DNA of 64,000 nt from Prionace glauca (taxonomy: Eukaryota; Chordata; Chondrichthyes; Carcharhiniformes; Carcharhinidae). Location: contig CM075760.1 of the NCBI GenBank assembly GCA_037974335.1, positions 49,062,469-49,126,468 on the forward strand, given 5' to 3'. Of this stretch, positions 22,409 through 33,354 are shown one piece after another; positions within the stretch are counted from its first letter, which is position 1, and each line of letters starts with the position of its first letter. The position numbers and the translations under genes were made by a program. The notes under the pieces are model-generated. The model worked only from the letters and a program-made list of their open reading frames with translations. It had not been told where the DNA came from and did no database searches.

Positions 22409-22481
22409 GTTTCTGTAGTGTAGTGGTTATCACATTCGCCTAACACTCGAAAAGTCCCCCGTTCGAAACCGGGCAAAAACA
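22409..22481 (+). tRNA. tRNA-Val (AAC), slightly degraded
   Basis: 73 nt in the tRNA-Val frame: GTTTCTG ... CAAAAAC, D arm GTGTAGTGGTTATCAC, anticodon loop CTAACAC (AAC), T arm CCCCGTTCGAAACCGGG. One mismatch occurs in each of the acceptor, anticodon and T stems, so activity is uncertain. The 5' flank of about 200 bp is duplicated at 27060-27262. Confidence 0.75.
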
Positions 22482-22505
22482 TTCATTAAGCTTTCTCATG
22501 CCGGG

Positions 22506-22682
22506 GAAGGGAAAAAGACGCGGGTTGATGGGTTTTTGATGAGAGAGGGGATTAAGGGTTATGGGGAGAGGGCGGGAATGTGGAACTGAGCCACGACAGA
22601 TCAGCCATGATCTTATTGAATGGCGGGCCAGGCTCGAAGGGCTAGTTGGCCTACTGCTGCTCCTATTTCTTATGTTCATTAC
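22506..22682 (+). mobile_element. CR1 3' end fragment
   Basis: Starts aaaaagacgcgggttgatgg and runs to the cttatgttc tail. Almost identical to the end of the long CR1 (44255). It lies 25 bp after tRNA-Val, a young insertion absent from the duplicate Val block at 27263. Confidence 0.85.
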
Positions 22683-23034
22683 CTGAACCTCGATGTTAGA
22701 GGCCTGTTATCATTGCCCTCAAATACTTTCCGTGAAATAAGAACCTATTTTACGTACTGACAGGGGAGTTCGATTTTGACATCGAGCACATATCCGCATC
22801 TCATTCAGTCAACAAAGAATTTAATGGGTTTATAGGTGCTGACTAATATGGTTAATCACCATCTGATCACTGTTCGATAGTAGTCTGTGCTTAAAAAGAC
22901 AGATACGAGATATACAGAGGAAATGACACACATTTCACAGAAAAATCACATGACGAAAAGGACACGACACACACTCCTGCTTTCAATCTGAGCTGTGAGG
23001 CTACAGCAGTAAGGACCAAAACTCAAACCCATTT

Positions 23035-23116
23035 TACCAGCGGTGGGATGGGAACCCACACCTTCACAGAGACTGGAGTTTTAATCCAGCGCCTTTGACT
23101 GCTCGGCCACACTACT
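23035..23116 (-). pseudogene. Decayed tRNA-Leu copy (anticodon loop AAA)
   Basis: Has the Leu class II layout and most D-arm bases, but the anticodon loop is TTAAAAC, the T loop is TTCCCAT, and the acceptor ends do not pair. The AAA at the anticodon position would read Phe codons in a Leu body. The TTAAGGC loop of tRNA-Leu (AAG) is the probable ancestor. Its 5' flank (23117-23310) matches 23760-23950 and 30745-30930. Confidence 0.72.
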
Positions 23117-23340
23117 ACATTAGGATGTATCATAATCATATTATTTAATGGAAATGTTACTGAAATTCGTATAAAGCAATGCAGTTGGGGAAGACCATCG
23201 GGAGGATTGAGTCAGATCTTTCCCTGTACCAGATAAGCCTGAACTGTGTAACAAACAGAAATCATTTCCAGTCAGAAACACAATAAGCGGCACTGAAGGG
23301 ACAGCATCATTTAAACTGTCCTTAAGCTCGTCGCTTCTCA

Positions 23341-23630
23341 ATTTCCTTTTTGCTCTGTTTTTTGAAGGTCAGCAGTGGGGGTGTGGAAATGGCCTTCGCG
23401 TGATATTCGCCTCCATCGATTGTACACTGAAGAAGATGCCACAGCTTCTGAACTCTGGGGACTGACTGGGGGAGGAAGAACACTGACCGCCGGGTCCCAG
23501 AGGAGGTCGGTGCGTGATTTTTTTTGGTGTGTCGCATCGGAGCTGACGATTGATGAGTCAAATGCAATATTCTGTTCTTACAGGGACATCTGTCAAAAAC
23601 GGCACCGCACACACTCCTGCATCCAACCAC
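23341..23630 (-). mobile_element. Penelope-like element fragment beside tRNA-Leu
   Basis: Homologous to part of the fragment at 29900-30640 (ggtgtggaaatggccttcgc against ggtgtggagatggccttcgc; gatgagtcaaatgcaatatt against gatgagtcaagcgcaatatc). Minus-strand reading includes YHAKAISTPPLLTFKK. Broken. Ends about 45 bp from the tRNA 3' end, the same arrangement as in the other copy. Confidence 0.6.
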
Positions 23631-23674
23631 AGCTGTTGGATTTCAGCTCCAAGGTCAAAAACGTACTCGAATTC

Positions 23675-23756
23675 TGGCAGCGGTGGGATTCGAACCCACG
23701 CCTCGATAGAGACTGGAGCCTAAATCCAGCGCCTTAGACCGCTCGGCCACGCTACC
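23675..23756 (-). tRNA. tRNA-Leu (TAG)
   Basis: 82-nt class II tRNA on the minus strand: acceptor GGTAGCG with CGCTGCC, D arm TGGCCGAGCGGTCTAAGGC, anticodon loop TTTAGGC (TAG), a variable arm of Leu length, T arm GTGGGTTCGAATCCCAC. Nearly identical to vertebrate tRNA-Leu. A TTTTT stop lies about 14 nt past the 3' end on the minus strand. Confidence 0.94.
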
Positions 23757-23759
23757 ACA

Positions 23760-24190
23760 CAGCAAAGTGTCATAATCATGTATTTTCATTGCATTAATAC
23801 TGACATAGAACAGAATCCGTGGAGCTGGGATGGGCCATGAGGAAATCGTATCCGAATCAGATGATCCTGAAATGTGCAGCAAACAAAAATCATCTCCAGT
23901 CAGAGACACAATGAGCTGCAGTGAGGAGCCGGCTCCATTAAAACTGAATTAACCTCGTCTGGACCCCAGAAAGGACAATATGTCTTCCTGTTGAACTGGC
24001 TCAGGATTTTCATTTGAGAAATGACAGAACACACGGCGAGGCTGAGATTTGAGCGTTCTGCAGGGAAATAACTGAAATTTATTGTCACTGATTGGAGGAG
24101 AGCAATAAATCTTCATTCCCTGGCTTGCAATCAAAACAGCAGTGAAAGCTTCAAACTCTAACCACCAGACCAGAGATTACAGCGGGTTTT
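23760..24190. repeat. Segmental duplicate of 30745-31135 (tRNA-Leu flank)
   Basis: gaatcagatgatcctgaaat, tgcagcaaacaaaaatcatc, and gcagtgaggagccggctcca appear in both, with scattered changes. A third, more diverged copy is 23117-23310. No gene inside. Confidence 0.85.
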
Positions 24191-24762
24191 ACAACCTGCT
24201 TTGTCCATGATCCTTTTGTTACTTTAATTTCCACGCCAGACCACTTGCACCAAAACCTAACACCTGCAAAATGTCACCTTTTTCAACACCAGGGAAGTGT
24301 TCAGCCAATTGCAGCAATAATTCTACAATAGTTATCCCGTCCGAATCCCATGGAATGAAACTGGGCAGATTTTTTTCCCGAATCCTTTTTATTGAATACT
24401 GAGGGAAAAGTTCTATTCTTCATATTTTTGTAAATTTTAATTAGTCTGATGGGTTCACCCTGCATTCTCTAATTGTGAAATCAGGGGTCAGTCCTTAAAA
24501 GCGGCAGAATGTAAGGTTGGAGGATGTTTTATTTGACACAAGGAATGATGGACAAGGTAACACTGAGCTGGTGATTGCGGAACCCGGGTGTTCCAATGGT
24601 GCAAAGTCATCGTTTTCACCACCATGGGCTCGATGACAGGTGTCAAGTGTGGAAATAAGCAGAGTGCGTTTTTATAATGAGAAACCTGCCTATTGTGTGA
24701 CGGAAGAGAAGGAAGAGAAAGGCTAAAATGAGGATGATCTGCTGATTGGGAAAGTCACTGTC

Positions 24763-24808
24763 AGCTTCCCTGTTGGATCAGTGGTTTGGATTCTGCACTG
24801 TGGCCACA
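24763..24808 (+). pseudogene. Decayed tRNA-Glu-like relic
   Basis: ccctgttggatcagtggttt followed by ggattctgcactgtggccac keeps the spacing of the 5' two thirds of tRNA-Glu with many changes. Its 3' flank (tcacttgtgtgtgatataaa) recurs at about 29230 next to a still more decayed version. Supports serial duplication of the Glu block. Confidence 0.45.
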
Positions 24809-24945
24809 AGTTTATATCACTTGTGTGTGATATAAACATGGCAATGTGAAGGAGAAACTTGTATTTGGTGAATAAAAAGACAGAAACAAAACAAAAGGCA
24901 GTTGGCTCATGGATAATATAATACTTTATCGTGTAGTCACCAACT

Positions 24946-25009
24946 TCCCTGGTGGTTAGGATTCGGTGCTCTCACCGCCGCGGCCCGGGTTCGATTTCCG
25001 GTCAGGGAA
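24946..25009 (+). pseudogene. tRNA-Glu (CTC) copy lacking part of the D arm
   Basis: Identical in layout to the other tRNA-Glu genes from the anticodon arm onward (CTC anticodon) but eight bases of the D arm are missing, so it is 64 nt rather than 72. The flanks are those of the Glu block. The deletion removes the D loop and the A box, so Pol III transcription is unlikely. Confidence 0.85.
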
Positions 25010-25284
25010 TGTAGATTTATTGCTGTACAACAATCCTGTGTTACTTCCCGGTCTGCACCAGTTCTGTTGGAGTCACTATCAGGGAGATTTCCTCTTTAGT
25101 ATCTGAATTGGAAATGTTACATTTAAAGAACAAAGGAAAAAGGGAGTGACAGGATACAAAGCACTGATGAGACAAAATGCGGATGATTTTTGGAAGAAAG
25201 ATGAAAATGATGCATTAATGAATGGGTAGAAATCATTGCTCCCTTAGATATTTGCGAGACAAACGCTTTTAAATGTTTTTATTC

Positions 25285-25860
25285 TAACATGAATCATAAG
25301 AGGAGGAGCAGACCACTCGGCCCATCGAGATTTCCACCATTCAATATCATCATGGCTGATCTTTGGATATAACTTAGTTTTTCCAGCAACTCCCCATATC
25401 CCTGAATTCTCCAAGAAATCAGAAACCTGTTTATCCCAACTTTATATGTGCTTGATGATGGGACATACATCACAGTCAGGTACAGAGAATGCCAAAGATT
25501 CTCACCCTTTGAGTGAAGCAATTTCTGCTTATCTTAGCCCTAAATGATAAATAGTGCCGCATTGGGTCAGATTCCCGAACAGCAGAAAAAAGAAAATCTC
25601 TCAGCCTTCTTCCATCAAACCGAATCAGAACTGTGTAGGTTCAAAGAGATCACCTCATATTCTTCTAAACTGCAGACAATTTCATCATAGGACAACTCAC
25701 TGACCCCAGGGAGCAATCTGGTGAACCTTCTCCTTACCGTTTCTAATGCAAAGCATAAACATTTTTAAATGTGACTGTCACATCTGTGCAGAATATTCAA
25801 CCTGACTTCAACAAAACCCTGTGTAACAGGAGAAAAACCTCGTTATTTTTAAACTCCTGT
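25285..25860 (-). mobile_element. Old CR1 3' fragment
   Basis: Minus-strand 3' end (aataagaggaggagcaga type start on plus: aatcataagaggaggagcag, cactcggcccatcgagattt) through gagatcacctcatattcttc and tggtgaaccttctccttacc. Coding resemblance is weak and broken. Confidence 0.65.
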
Positions 25861-26142
25861 CTGCCGCCAGTAAGAACATAATGTAATTTCCTTCCAATTA
25901 ACTGCTGCACCTACATGTGTATTCCTTGTGTAAATACATCTATTCTATTCTTAATATCAACATTTATATTTTTCAGCTCCTCAAATATGTTCTAGTCATT
26001 CTATATTTTTTCACGAAGAAGAAAATCGGTTTACTTTCCAAAGTTGCACCCGATCTGCCCCTATACTTAGAAGAGCACTCTGCTCCACCTCCCACTCTAC
26101 CTGCCTTTTTCCTACGGTTTATTGTAACTAAACTTTGTGTGG

Positions 26143-26215
26143 AGGCTCCAGCGAGAATTGAACTCGCGACCCCTGGTTTACTAGACCAGTGCTCTAACCA
26201 CTGAGCTATGGAGCC
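26143..26215 (-). tRNA. tRNA-Thr (AGT)
   Basis: 73-nt gene on the minus strand: acceptor GGCTCCA with TGGAGCC, D arm AGCTCAGTGGTTAGAGC, anticodon loop CTAGTAA (AGT), T arm GCGAGTTCAATTCTCGC. All stems pair. The body is otherwise like the Thr gene at 33936, which differs in the anticodon. Confidence 0.94.
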
Positions 26216-26568
26216 AAATGCTATCGCCACCTTGCGGTACGAGTAGCATTATCAGTGGATTGAGGAGCAGGATGGGGTTTGAGGTGGGGGATTTTTGATG
26301 AATGTGGAAATGTCTGAGGTGGAGAGCAGAAAGTTAAAAGCCGCAACTTGAAAGTGACATGATTTGACATGTGTGCTGTGTGTGTATCTGACATGTATGT
26401 TGTGTATCTGACATGCATGTTCTTCAGAGTTTATCGTTAGTGTTACATCGCTGACTTCTCCAGCTCCGATGCCAGTTCATCCAGCTGGAAGATTTGGATG
26501 TTGTTCCCTTCACTGACGCTGTGGGGCGGGTTTTCATTAAATAAAGAATTGAACAAAAAACTGATTCA

Positions 26569-26625
26569 CTCCGTGACTGGGAATCGAAACCGCGTCACGG
26601 CGCCGATCCTGATCACTGGACCTTC
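26569..26625 (-). pseudogene. Decayed tRNA-Glu-like relic
   Basis: On the minus strand the T arm (GTTTCGATTCCC) and 3' acceptor (AGTCACGGAG) resemble tRNA-Glu, with a shortened anticodon region and an AGTGATCAGGAT remnant of the D arm. Partial and unpaired, hence a relic; identity is tentative. Confidence 0.4.
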
Positions 26626-27262
26626 AGTGATGCTGATGTGAGAGATTTGTAATGAATTGACCATCTCTGTGCCCATTGCTTTATTTCCAATAATTTTCAA
26701 CAAAAATAAGTCACGGTGAGAAATGACTGGAAGCGAAAATGACAGGATTTGAAGCTCAGTTAGAAATTCCCCATCCATCCTCTGGGCAGGGATTGCAGTC
26801 TCAATGTTGGCAATTCTGCAGCTTATATCGGCAAACAGCCATTCAGTCTGTGTTCCTGTCTGTCTTCTCGATCGGAGTAACTCCGTTTGATAAAGTGTCA
26901 TCTGGACTCGAAACGTCCGCCCTTTTCACTCCTTACAAGTGCTGTAGACATTGGGAGATTTTGGAGCATTTCCTCTTTTCCCATCCGCAGTAATTTGCTT
27001 TTATCACTGAAGACAATTGATTGGGATTATTCGAAGAAAGATGAAAATGATGCATTAATGAATGGGTAGAAATCATTGCTCCCTTAGATATTTGCCAGAT
27101 GAAAGTTTTGATGTTGGGGATAAGTTGTACAATCAGATTGAAATAACGGTTATCTCCCTGAATTCAGTGACATGGGCTCTCAGTCTAACCATCGGAACCT
27201 GCAGCAACATGGCCTAGTTGAACATTGCAGACACGCAGATTCGCTATAGTGCACTGCCAGCT

Positions 27263-27335
27263 GTTTCTGTAGTGTAGTGGTTATCACGTTCATTTAACAG
27301 ACAGAAGGTCCCCGGTTCGAAACCAGGCAGAAACA
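27263..27335 (+). pseudogene. Decayed tRNA-Val (AAC) copy
   Basis: Acceptor (GTTTCTG with CAGAAAC) and D arm are well kept, but the anticodon stem (TTCAT against ACAGA) no longer pairs although AAC stays in the loop. Flanks match the Val block at 22200-22930 on both sides, including the stretch after the gene with aatatggttaatcacc. Confidence 0.78.
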
Positions 27336-28096
27336 ATTGTTAAGCTTTCTCGTGTGGTGGAAGGGAAAACTGTTTGATTTGTTGCTTAACATGAACCGAA
27401 CTTCGATGTTAAACACATGTTATCGTTGATCTGATATCACCCTCAAATATTTTCTGTGAAATTATAAACACGTTATTTTGACGAAAAGACAGGGAAGTCG
27501 ATTTTGACACCGAGCATTTATCCGCATCTTATTCAGTCTACAACAGATTTAATGGGTTTCTAGGTGCAGATTAATATGGTTAATCACCGTCTGAAATATC
27601 TGATAGTAGTATGAAAAGACAGATGCAAGTGATACTCAAAAAGACAGATGCAAGTGATACTGTAAGTGAACTAGAGGAAATGGCACACATTTCACGGAAG
27701 AATATATTTTAAAATCGTTTTTCATCACTAAGAAACAGGAGAAACCAATCAGACAGATGAGGGAATCGAGACTCAGTGCGGATCTACTGGACTTTCCTGA
27801 AACGGACAGAATTTATGTGCCTGAATGTTTCAATCCCATAATAAAAATGCTGATCAGTTCCCTTTGCCTCCCGTTGAATTCCTCTCTGTGGTAAGAGACG
27901 TGGATTTATTTTACCTTCCCATTCATAGGAGAAAGGGAATAACCAATACACTACAGCAGTGCTGCGGGATCAACGGAACTAAAGAGACTTGTATAGAATT
28001 GTAAACAGTGCCGTCATACTGCAGTTCTGGAACAGGTTTTCAGAAATAGAATTGTGATCACTGACACACTAGTTTAGAATTTACTTAATACCGACT

Positions 28097-28171
28097 ATCT
28101 CTGTGGTGCAATTGGTCAGCGCGTTCGGCTGTTAACCGTAAAGGTTGGTGGTTTGAAACCACACAGGGACG
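28097..28171 (+). pseudogene. tRNA-Asn (GTT) copy with one-base insertion
   Basis: Matches tRNA-Asn through both halves and keeps the GTT anticodon, but an extra base sits just after the anticodon stem (ccgtaaagg in place of ccgaaagg), the first acceptor base is A and the T loop reads TTTGAAA. 75 nt against 74. Flanks from about 27870 to 28300 match those around 19340-19680. Probably not functional. Confidence 0.78.
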
Positions 28172-28394
28172 GAATTTTACTATTTTCTCACCATCAGCAT
28201 TCACAGCAAACAGTTGCCTGTTGGCAATGGGTCCGTTGGTGCCAATACAAAATAGCTGTCAATTGTTCCCGGCTGTACTGTTATCTGGTGTTACCAACAT
28301 TATTTAATGACGATTGATTTCTAACACATCACATAAAACATTATATGTTCCATTACACCACTAAATTTTGAAAAAAGTGCAATCGAAACATGAA

Positions 28395-28860
28395 CATGTG
28401 GCTGAGCATTTGTTCCAATTCCATATCCTTGTTTCCATTCATTCCTGGAATGATCATAAATCTGTCTAACCCAAACTGAAATGTGTTCAATGATGGAGCA
28501 TCAGAACCCTCTGGAGTAGAGAATTCCCAAGATTCACCAGCCTTTGAGTGAAGCAATTTCTCCTCATCTCAGCCCTCAATCATCAGCACCTTATCCTGAG
28601 ATTGTGCCCCCGTGTTTCAGATTCCCGGATCAGGAGAAATAATGTTTCAGTTTTTCAGTGCTACCTATTGTTTCCCATTAAAGCTGTTGAGATTTTCCAG
28701 CATTTTCTGTTTTTGATTCAGATTCCAGCATCCTCAGGTTTTGCTTTCATTCTGTCCAAAATGCGGGGATCCAAACTGCACAGACTGTTCCAAATGTGGT
28801 CTCAACAAAACCCTGAATTACTGGAGAAAGAATTCAAACACTTCAAAACTTAACTCCGAG
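28395..28860 (-). mobile_element. Old CR1 fragment interrupted by a short dispersed motif
   Basis: 28395-28640 is a copy of 21640-21880. 28683-28745 (gagattttccagcattttct; gattccagcatcctcaggtt) is a separate dispersed repeat also seen near 9797. CR1-like sequence resumes at 28756 (aaactgcacagactgttcca). Confidence 0.55.
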
Positions 28861-29364
28861 CTCAAGGCTGGAAGGAGAATGTGACAGTGGATAATTCTCA
28901 CTGTGTACATTCCTGTCATCAGTAACTGGATCAGGAAGATAAGATATCTGTGTTTCTTTGTACTGTTATCTGTAAACTCCATCTCCTCTCAATGCCGTGT
29001 ATCATCCTTTGGCTTTCCCTGCTTCCCAGTTTGGTAAATGACTTGTCCCCGTTACCCTCCGTGTTGAAAACCTGCTGTGTGTTACCTTCCAAGTTTCACA
29101 GGAACCACAGTGATGGGTTTGGTGGGATTTGGAAATTGAAAGCGCCACATGAGCAGCTTGCGGGGCCATTTCACCTCACTGTCCATTTCCTGTTCCAGCT
29201 AACAGGAATCACTGCTTTCATTGGCTCAAACTGTCACTTGTGTGTGATCTAAACACAGCAATGTGAAGGATAAACTTGTATTTGGTGAATTAAACAGTCT
29301 GAAGTAAAATAAATAGCAATTGGTTCATGGATAAGTTCATCTTTAAAAAAAAATTGTATCAGCT

Positions 29365-29436
29365 TCCCTGGTGGTCTAGTGGTTAGGATTCGGCGCTCTC
29401 ACCGCTGCGGCCCGGGTTCGATTCCCGGTTAGGGAA
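29365..29436 (+). tRNA. tRNA-Glu (CTC)
   Basis: 72-nt gene with intact acceptor, D, anticodon (CTC) and T arms; the acceptor closes as TCCCTGG with TTAGGGA (one G-T pair). Third member of the Glu block, with the same 3' flank as at 21917 and the same 5' flank (taaacttgtatttggtgaat) as at 24946. Confidence 0.94.
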
Positions 29437-29439
29437 TGT

Positions 29440-29895
29440 AGATTTATTGTTGTACAACAATCCTGTGTTACTTCCACTTCTCTCGGAATCAATATCCTCT
29501 TTAACGTCTGAATTGGAAATGTCACATGAAAAGAACAAAAAAGAGAGAGAGCGATAGGCTACAAAGCGCAGATGATATAAAATGCTGATGTTAAAATCTG
29601 ACTGTTAATAGGGAAAACTTTATTCCTTCTACTGACACAAATACCTCGCAGATCTGGGTCCAAATCTTGTGCTCAGTGACAAGAAAACACTTTCATTGAA
29701 TTCAGCAGTAACTTTCCTACCTCCAGTGAAGAAGAGGCAGTTTTCACTCAGAAGCAGCAACTGTGAGATTAAGTGGAGAGGGGGATAAGGACAGGTTAAA
29801 GCAGTGTGAATTGTCTCAAGCCTGGACACTTACTAGGATTTTGCAAGCCCAGGCCAAAAGGTGGGGGTTACAAGTCGTGTTTCATGAACGCAAAA
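29440..29895. other. Spacer after tRNA-Glu, nothing recognised
   Basis: Begins with the Glu-block flank, then unique-looking sequence. The ORF at 29763-30128 runs into an antisense Penelope-like fragment and is not a gene. Confidence 0.35.
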
Positions 29896-29899
29896 TCCC

Positions 29900-30640
29900 G
29901 GTTGAAGCCGTTCTGTGTATTTGGAATTTGTCTATCAGATCTGTTCAGCGATTCTGTGTTGTGGTGTGTCTTGAAGGCCGCCTTGGAGAAAGCTTACCCG
30001 AAGATCGGTGGGTGAATGCCCTTCACTGCTTAAGTGTTCCCCGACAGGAATGGAATAGCCTTGTCGGCTGTGAAGCGGTGTCCATTCATCTGTTGGAGTA
30101 TCTGCATGGTCTGGGCGATATACCATGATACGGAATATCCTTTCATGCAATGGATGAGGTAGACCACGGTGGCTCAGTTACATGTGTATATATGGTCTAC
30201 CTGGTGGATTCTGTTCTCACGTTTGATGATGACATCCATTTCGATGATCCAACACATCTTGCAGAGGTTGCCGTGACGGTGGTGTGTGGTGTCATTGTCG
30301 CTGTTCTCCTGCAGGCTGGGTAGTTTTCTGCGAACAATGGTCTGTTTGAGGTTGAACTGTGTTTTGAAGGCAAGTAGGTGGGTGTGGAGATGGCCTTCGC
30401 GAGATATTTGTCTTCATCAATTGCATGCTGAAGGTTCCCAAGAAGACACTGTAGCTTCTCCACTCTGGGGACGTGCTGGAGAAGGAAGGGCCTCTAACAT
30501 TGTCCCTGTATGCATTCTGAGGAGGTCGGTGAGATTTCCTTTTTGCAATGGCGCGTCGGAACTGTCGATCGATGAGTCAAGCGCAATATCCCGTTCTTGC
30601 AAGGGTGTTTGTCAAAATAATAACGAGACCACACACACCC
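29900..30640 (-). mobile_element. Penelope-like element fragment with GIY-YIG endonuclease part
   Basis: Minus strand carries, in pieces, RHGNLCKMCWIIEMD, then VVYLIHCMKGYSVSWYIAQT and LQQMNGHRFTADKA, the Cys-bearing linker and the GIY-YIG-type domain of Penelope-like elements, followed by HSPTDLRVSFLQGG. Broken and old. Shares the family with 7489-8238. Its upstream part is duplicated at 23341-23630. Confidence 0.7.
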
Positions 30641-30658
30641 CTGCGTTATACTGCTCGC

Positions 30659-30740
30659 TGGAAGTTGGGGGATTTGAATCCACGCCTCTAGAGACACTGG
30701 AGTTTAAATCCAGCGCCTTAGACCGCTCGGCCACACTACC
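30659..30740 (-). pseudogene. tRNA-Leu copy with TAA anticodon, degraded T and acceptor arms
   Basis: 82 nt, D arm intact (TGGCCGAGCGGTCTAAGGC), anticodon loop TTTAAAC (TAA, still a Leu anticodon). The T stem and the 3' acceptor strand (AACTTCC) carry several mismatches against GGTAGTG, so it is probably inactive. Flanks on both sides are duplicated from the 23675 locus, including the adjacent Penelope-like fragment. Confidence 0.72.
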
Positions 30741-30744
30741 ACAC

Positions 30745-31135
30745 AAGGATACGTGATAATACTGTCATCTCACTGCATTGACACTGAAACATGTTAAAAT
30801 CAGTGGAGTTGGGATGGGCGATGAAGAAATCGTCACCGAATCAGATGATCCTGGAATGTGCAGCAAACAAAAATCATCTCCAGTCAGAAACACAATGAGC
30901 TGCAGTGAGGAGCCGGCTCCATTTAAAGTGTCCTTAACCTCGTCTGCTCCTCAGATGGGAGAATATGGCTTCCTGTTGAATTTGCTGCGAGTCTTTACTT
31001 GAGAAAGGACAGAACACAAGGCGAGATTGCGATTTGTGCCTGCTGCCGGGAAATAATTGATATTTATTATCACGGATTGGAGGAGAACAATAAAGCTTCA
31101 CTTCCTGACCTGCAATCAAAATAGCAGTGAAAGTG
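30745..31135. repeat. Segmental duplicate of 23760-24150 (tRNA-Leu flank)
   Basis: Same order of segments as 23760-24150: tgtgcagcaaacaaaaatca, ctgcagtgaggagccggctc, gattggaggagaacaataaa. No coding content. Confidence 0.85.
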
Positions 31136-32200
31136 GATTTGAAACTGATGTTTTCTCACGAAGATTTGAACCTCACCCACTGCTCTGCTCAGCATTCCTT
31201 CCTTTAGGTGACTGCAGAATTAATTCTTCGTTCAATGCAATTAAATCCTTCCAAATATTCCAGTTTGTTTGTTCCTGTTTCACTTTCAGATTCCTTCATT
31301 AATGCTCATCAGCGATAACTTGCTAAACTCCAGCCAGAAATTGAACAAGGCTGAAACCAGTTGTTGACATCGTTGATTTTTGGATGTTTGCATCTCCTCA
31401 AGTCTCTGTCCGTCTTTGTGTCTGTGTGTGTGTGTGTTGCTCTGTGCATCAATGTGATTTTGTTCCCAGAAGGAGTGAGCACATTTTTACATCACAAACT
31501 GTGGTCACTTTTTCATTCACCTCACTGGCAAATGGTACAGAAAATAACAACATGTTTGAAAGTAGAGAGAAAGATTGACTGATTCTGGTTCCTATTTTGA
31601 TTGGCTATTGCTTACTGATTTGGTATCCGTATATCACAGAGGATAATTGGCATTTTCACTGATCAACACTTAAACTGACAGTGGATTCATTCGGTGTGAT
31701 GGTGGGTTCCAGTTCTATATCTGCAATCACATCAACAACTTCTATCAGTTACTGTCAACACAGTGTTTCTAATAGTTTGAAAACATACCAAAGCATAATC
31801 TAATAGCTCTTGTATTATTTGAAAAGAATATTTATAGATCTATTTGCATGTCAACTTATTGAATAACAGTGTGACCAGCAAAGCTTGAACCATGTTTCTT
31901 TGTTGCAGAAGGACACACAGTGTGTCTATGTTGAGAATATAAGTAGAAGCAGGAATAGAGGAAAACTGTGTGGCTCACGGTGCGATCAAGCCTCCAGCCT
32001 TTCAAATAACAGCTAACTTTCCTGAATAATTTTACTACAGCAATACAGCAATAGTTTAAATTCAGGACATTCGTTGCCTGGATTGAATTCAATTCTCTGT
32101 CTAGATGTTGTGCAAATTGTTATAATTGTTACTGTTTTGAATAACATTATATTGGATTCTGAAACTTAACTCTGTTTTTCTCTTCGTGTTTGCTGCCAGA
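31136..32200. other. Intergenic stretch, nothing recognised
   Basis: A short TG run at 31420-31436; otherwise no gene, RNA or repeat identified. Confidence 0.35.
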
Positions 32201-32204
32201 CCTG

Positions 32205-32690
32205 CTCATTGAGGCATAGAGGTTAACAACATGGAAACAGGCCCTTCGGCCCAGCTTGTCCATGTCATCCAAACCCCTAAACTAATCCCAATTGCCCGCA
32301 TTTGACCCATATTTTTCTTTTTCTATCGTACCCATATAATTATCTAAATGTTTTTTTAAAGATAAAATTGTATCCGCATCCACTACTACCCCTGGAATTT
32401 TCTGTATGAAGTAAAAAAAAAACCCACCTGGACACTTTTGGATTTCTCCCCTCACCTTAAATCTAAGCCCTCTAGCTTTATATTCCCCTACCTTTGGGAA
32501 GAGATATTGACTATCTACCTTGTCTATGTCCCTCATTATTTTATAGACCTCTATAAGGTCACTCCTCAGCCTCCTACCCTCCAGAGAAAATAAAAGTCCC
32601 TCCTTATAACTCAATCCGTCAAGTACTAATAAATCCTAATAAATCTTTTCTGCACATTTTCTATAGTAGGATAACCAGAATTTGCACACG
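32205..32690 (-). mobile_element. CR1 3' fragment
   Basis: Minus strand encodes MSYKEGLLFSLEGRRLRSDL then FPKVGEYKARGLRFKV and ends gggccgaagggcctgtttcc. Same subfamily as 13890-14412. Broken frames. Confidence 0.78.
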
Positions 32691-32804
32691 GTTTTACGAA
32701 TGTGCCCTTAAAATGTCTTGTACAACTTCAACAAGACTTCCCAACCTGCTGAGAACTTTTGGAGCAATCTGTTTTTATTAAAAACATGAATTACTGTTTT
32801 TCTC

Positions 32805-33060
32805 ATACACATGAACACAATAAATAGAAGCAGGAATGGATCACTCGGCCTATCAAACCTGCTCTACCATTCAATGCCATCATATCCAACCTTGGGCTTC
32901 AACTCCATTTTCCCACTAGCTCCCTATATCCCTCAATTCCCAGACAGACCGTATTTTTTTTTCCATCACAGTCTGAAACGTGTTCAATGAAGGAGCAGCG
33001 ACAACCCTCTCTGGGGGAGAGTTTCAAAGATGCGCAGCACTTTGTGTGAAGTAAATTCCT
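32805..33060 (-). mobile_element. Old CR1 3' fragment, left part
   Basis: agaagcaggaatggatcact and ccattcaatgccatcatatc mark the CR1 3' end. Interrupted at about 33060 by a SINE; continues at 33355 (gattcccgcccagtggaaac, gagatcacctctcattcctc). Confidence 0.65.
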
Positions 33061-33065
33061 CTGAT

Positions 33066-33350
33066 CTCATAGAACCACTGCACTGCTGTAAGAGGCCATA
33101 CGGCCCGTCTGACTCTGCAACGACTATCCGACTGAGACCACATCAAGGTCCCATTCCCGCAGCCCCACACACCCATCCTGCTAATCCCCCTAACCTACAC
33201 ACCTTTGGACACTTAGGGACAATTTGCCAAGTCCAATCGACCTAACCAGCACATCTTTGAGCTGTGGGAGGAAACCGGGGTACCGGGAGGAAACCTATGT
33301 ATAAACGGGGAGAATAGACAAGCTCCAGAGTGACCTAAACGCTCTTTTTG
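33066..33350 (-). mobile_element. SINE (type 1) inserted in an old CR1
   Basis: Minus strand: gtttcctcccggtaccccgg, tttcctcccacagctcaaag, and a 3' end at cagtgcagtggttctatgag. Head region damaged. Confidence 0.72.
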
Positions 33351-33354
33351 CTGA

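Noticed and set aside
24150-24180. tRNA-like wording (ctctaaccaccagaccagag)
   Set aside because: No acceptor or T arm around it; too short to call.
29763-30128. 121-codon plus-strand ORF
   Set aside because: Overlaps a Penelope-like fragment in antisense; no family match.
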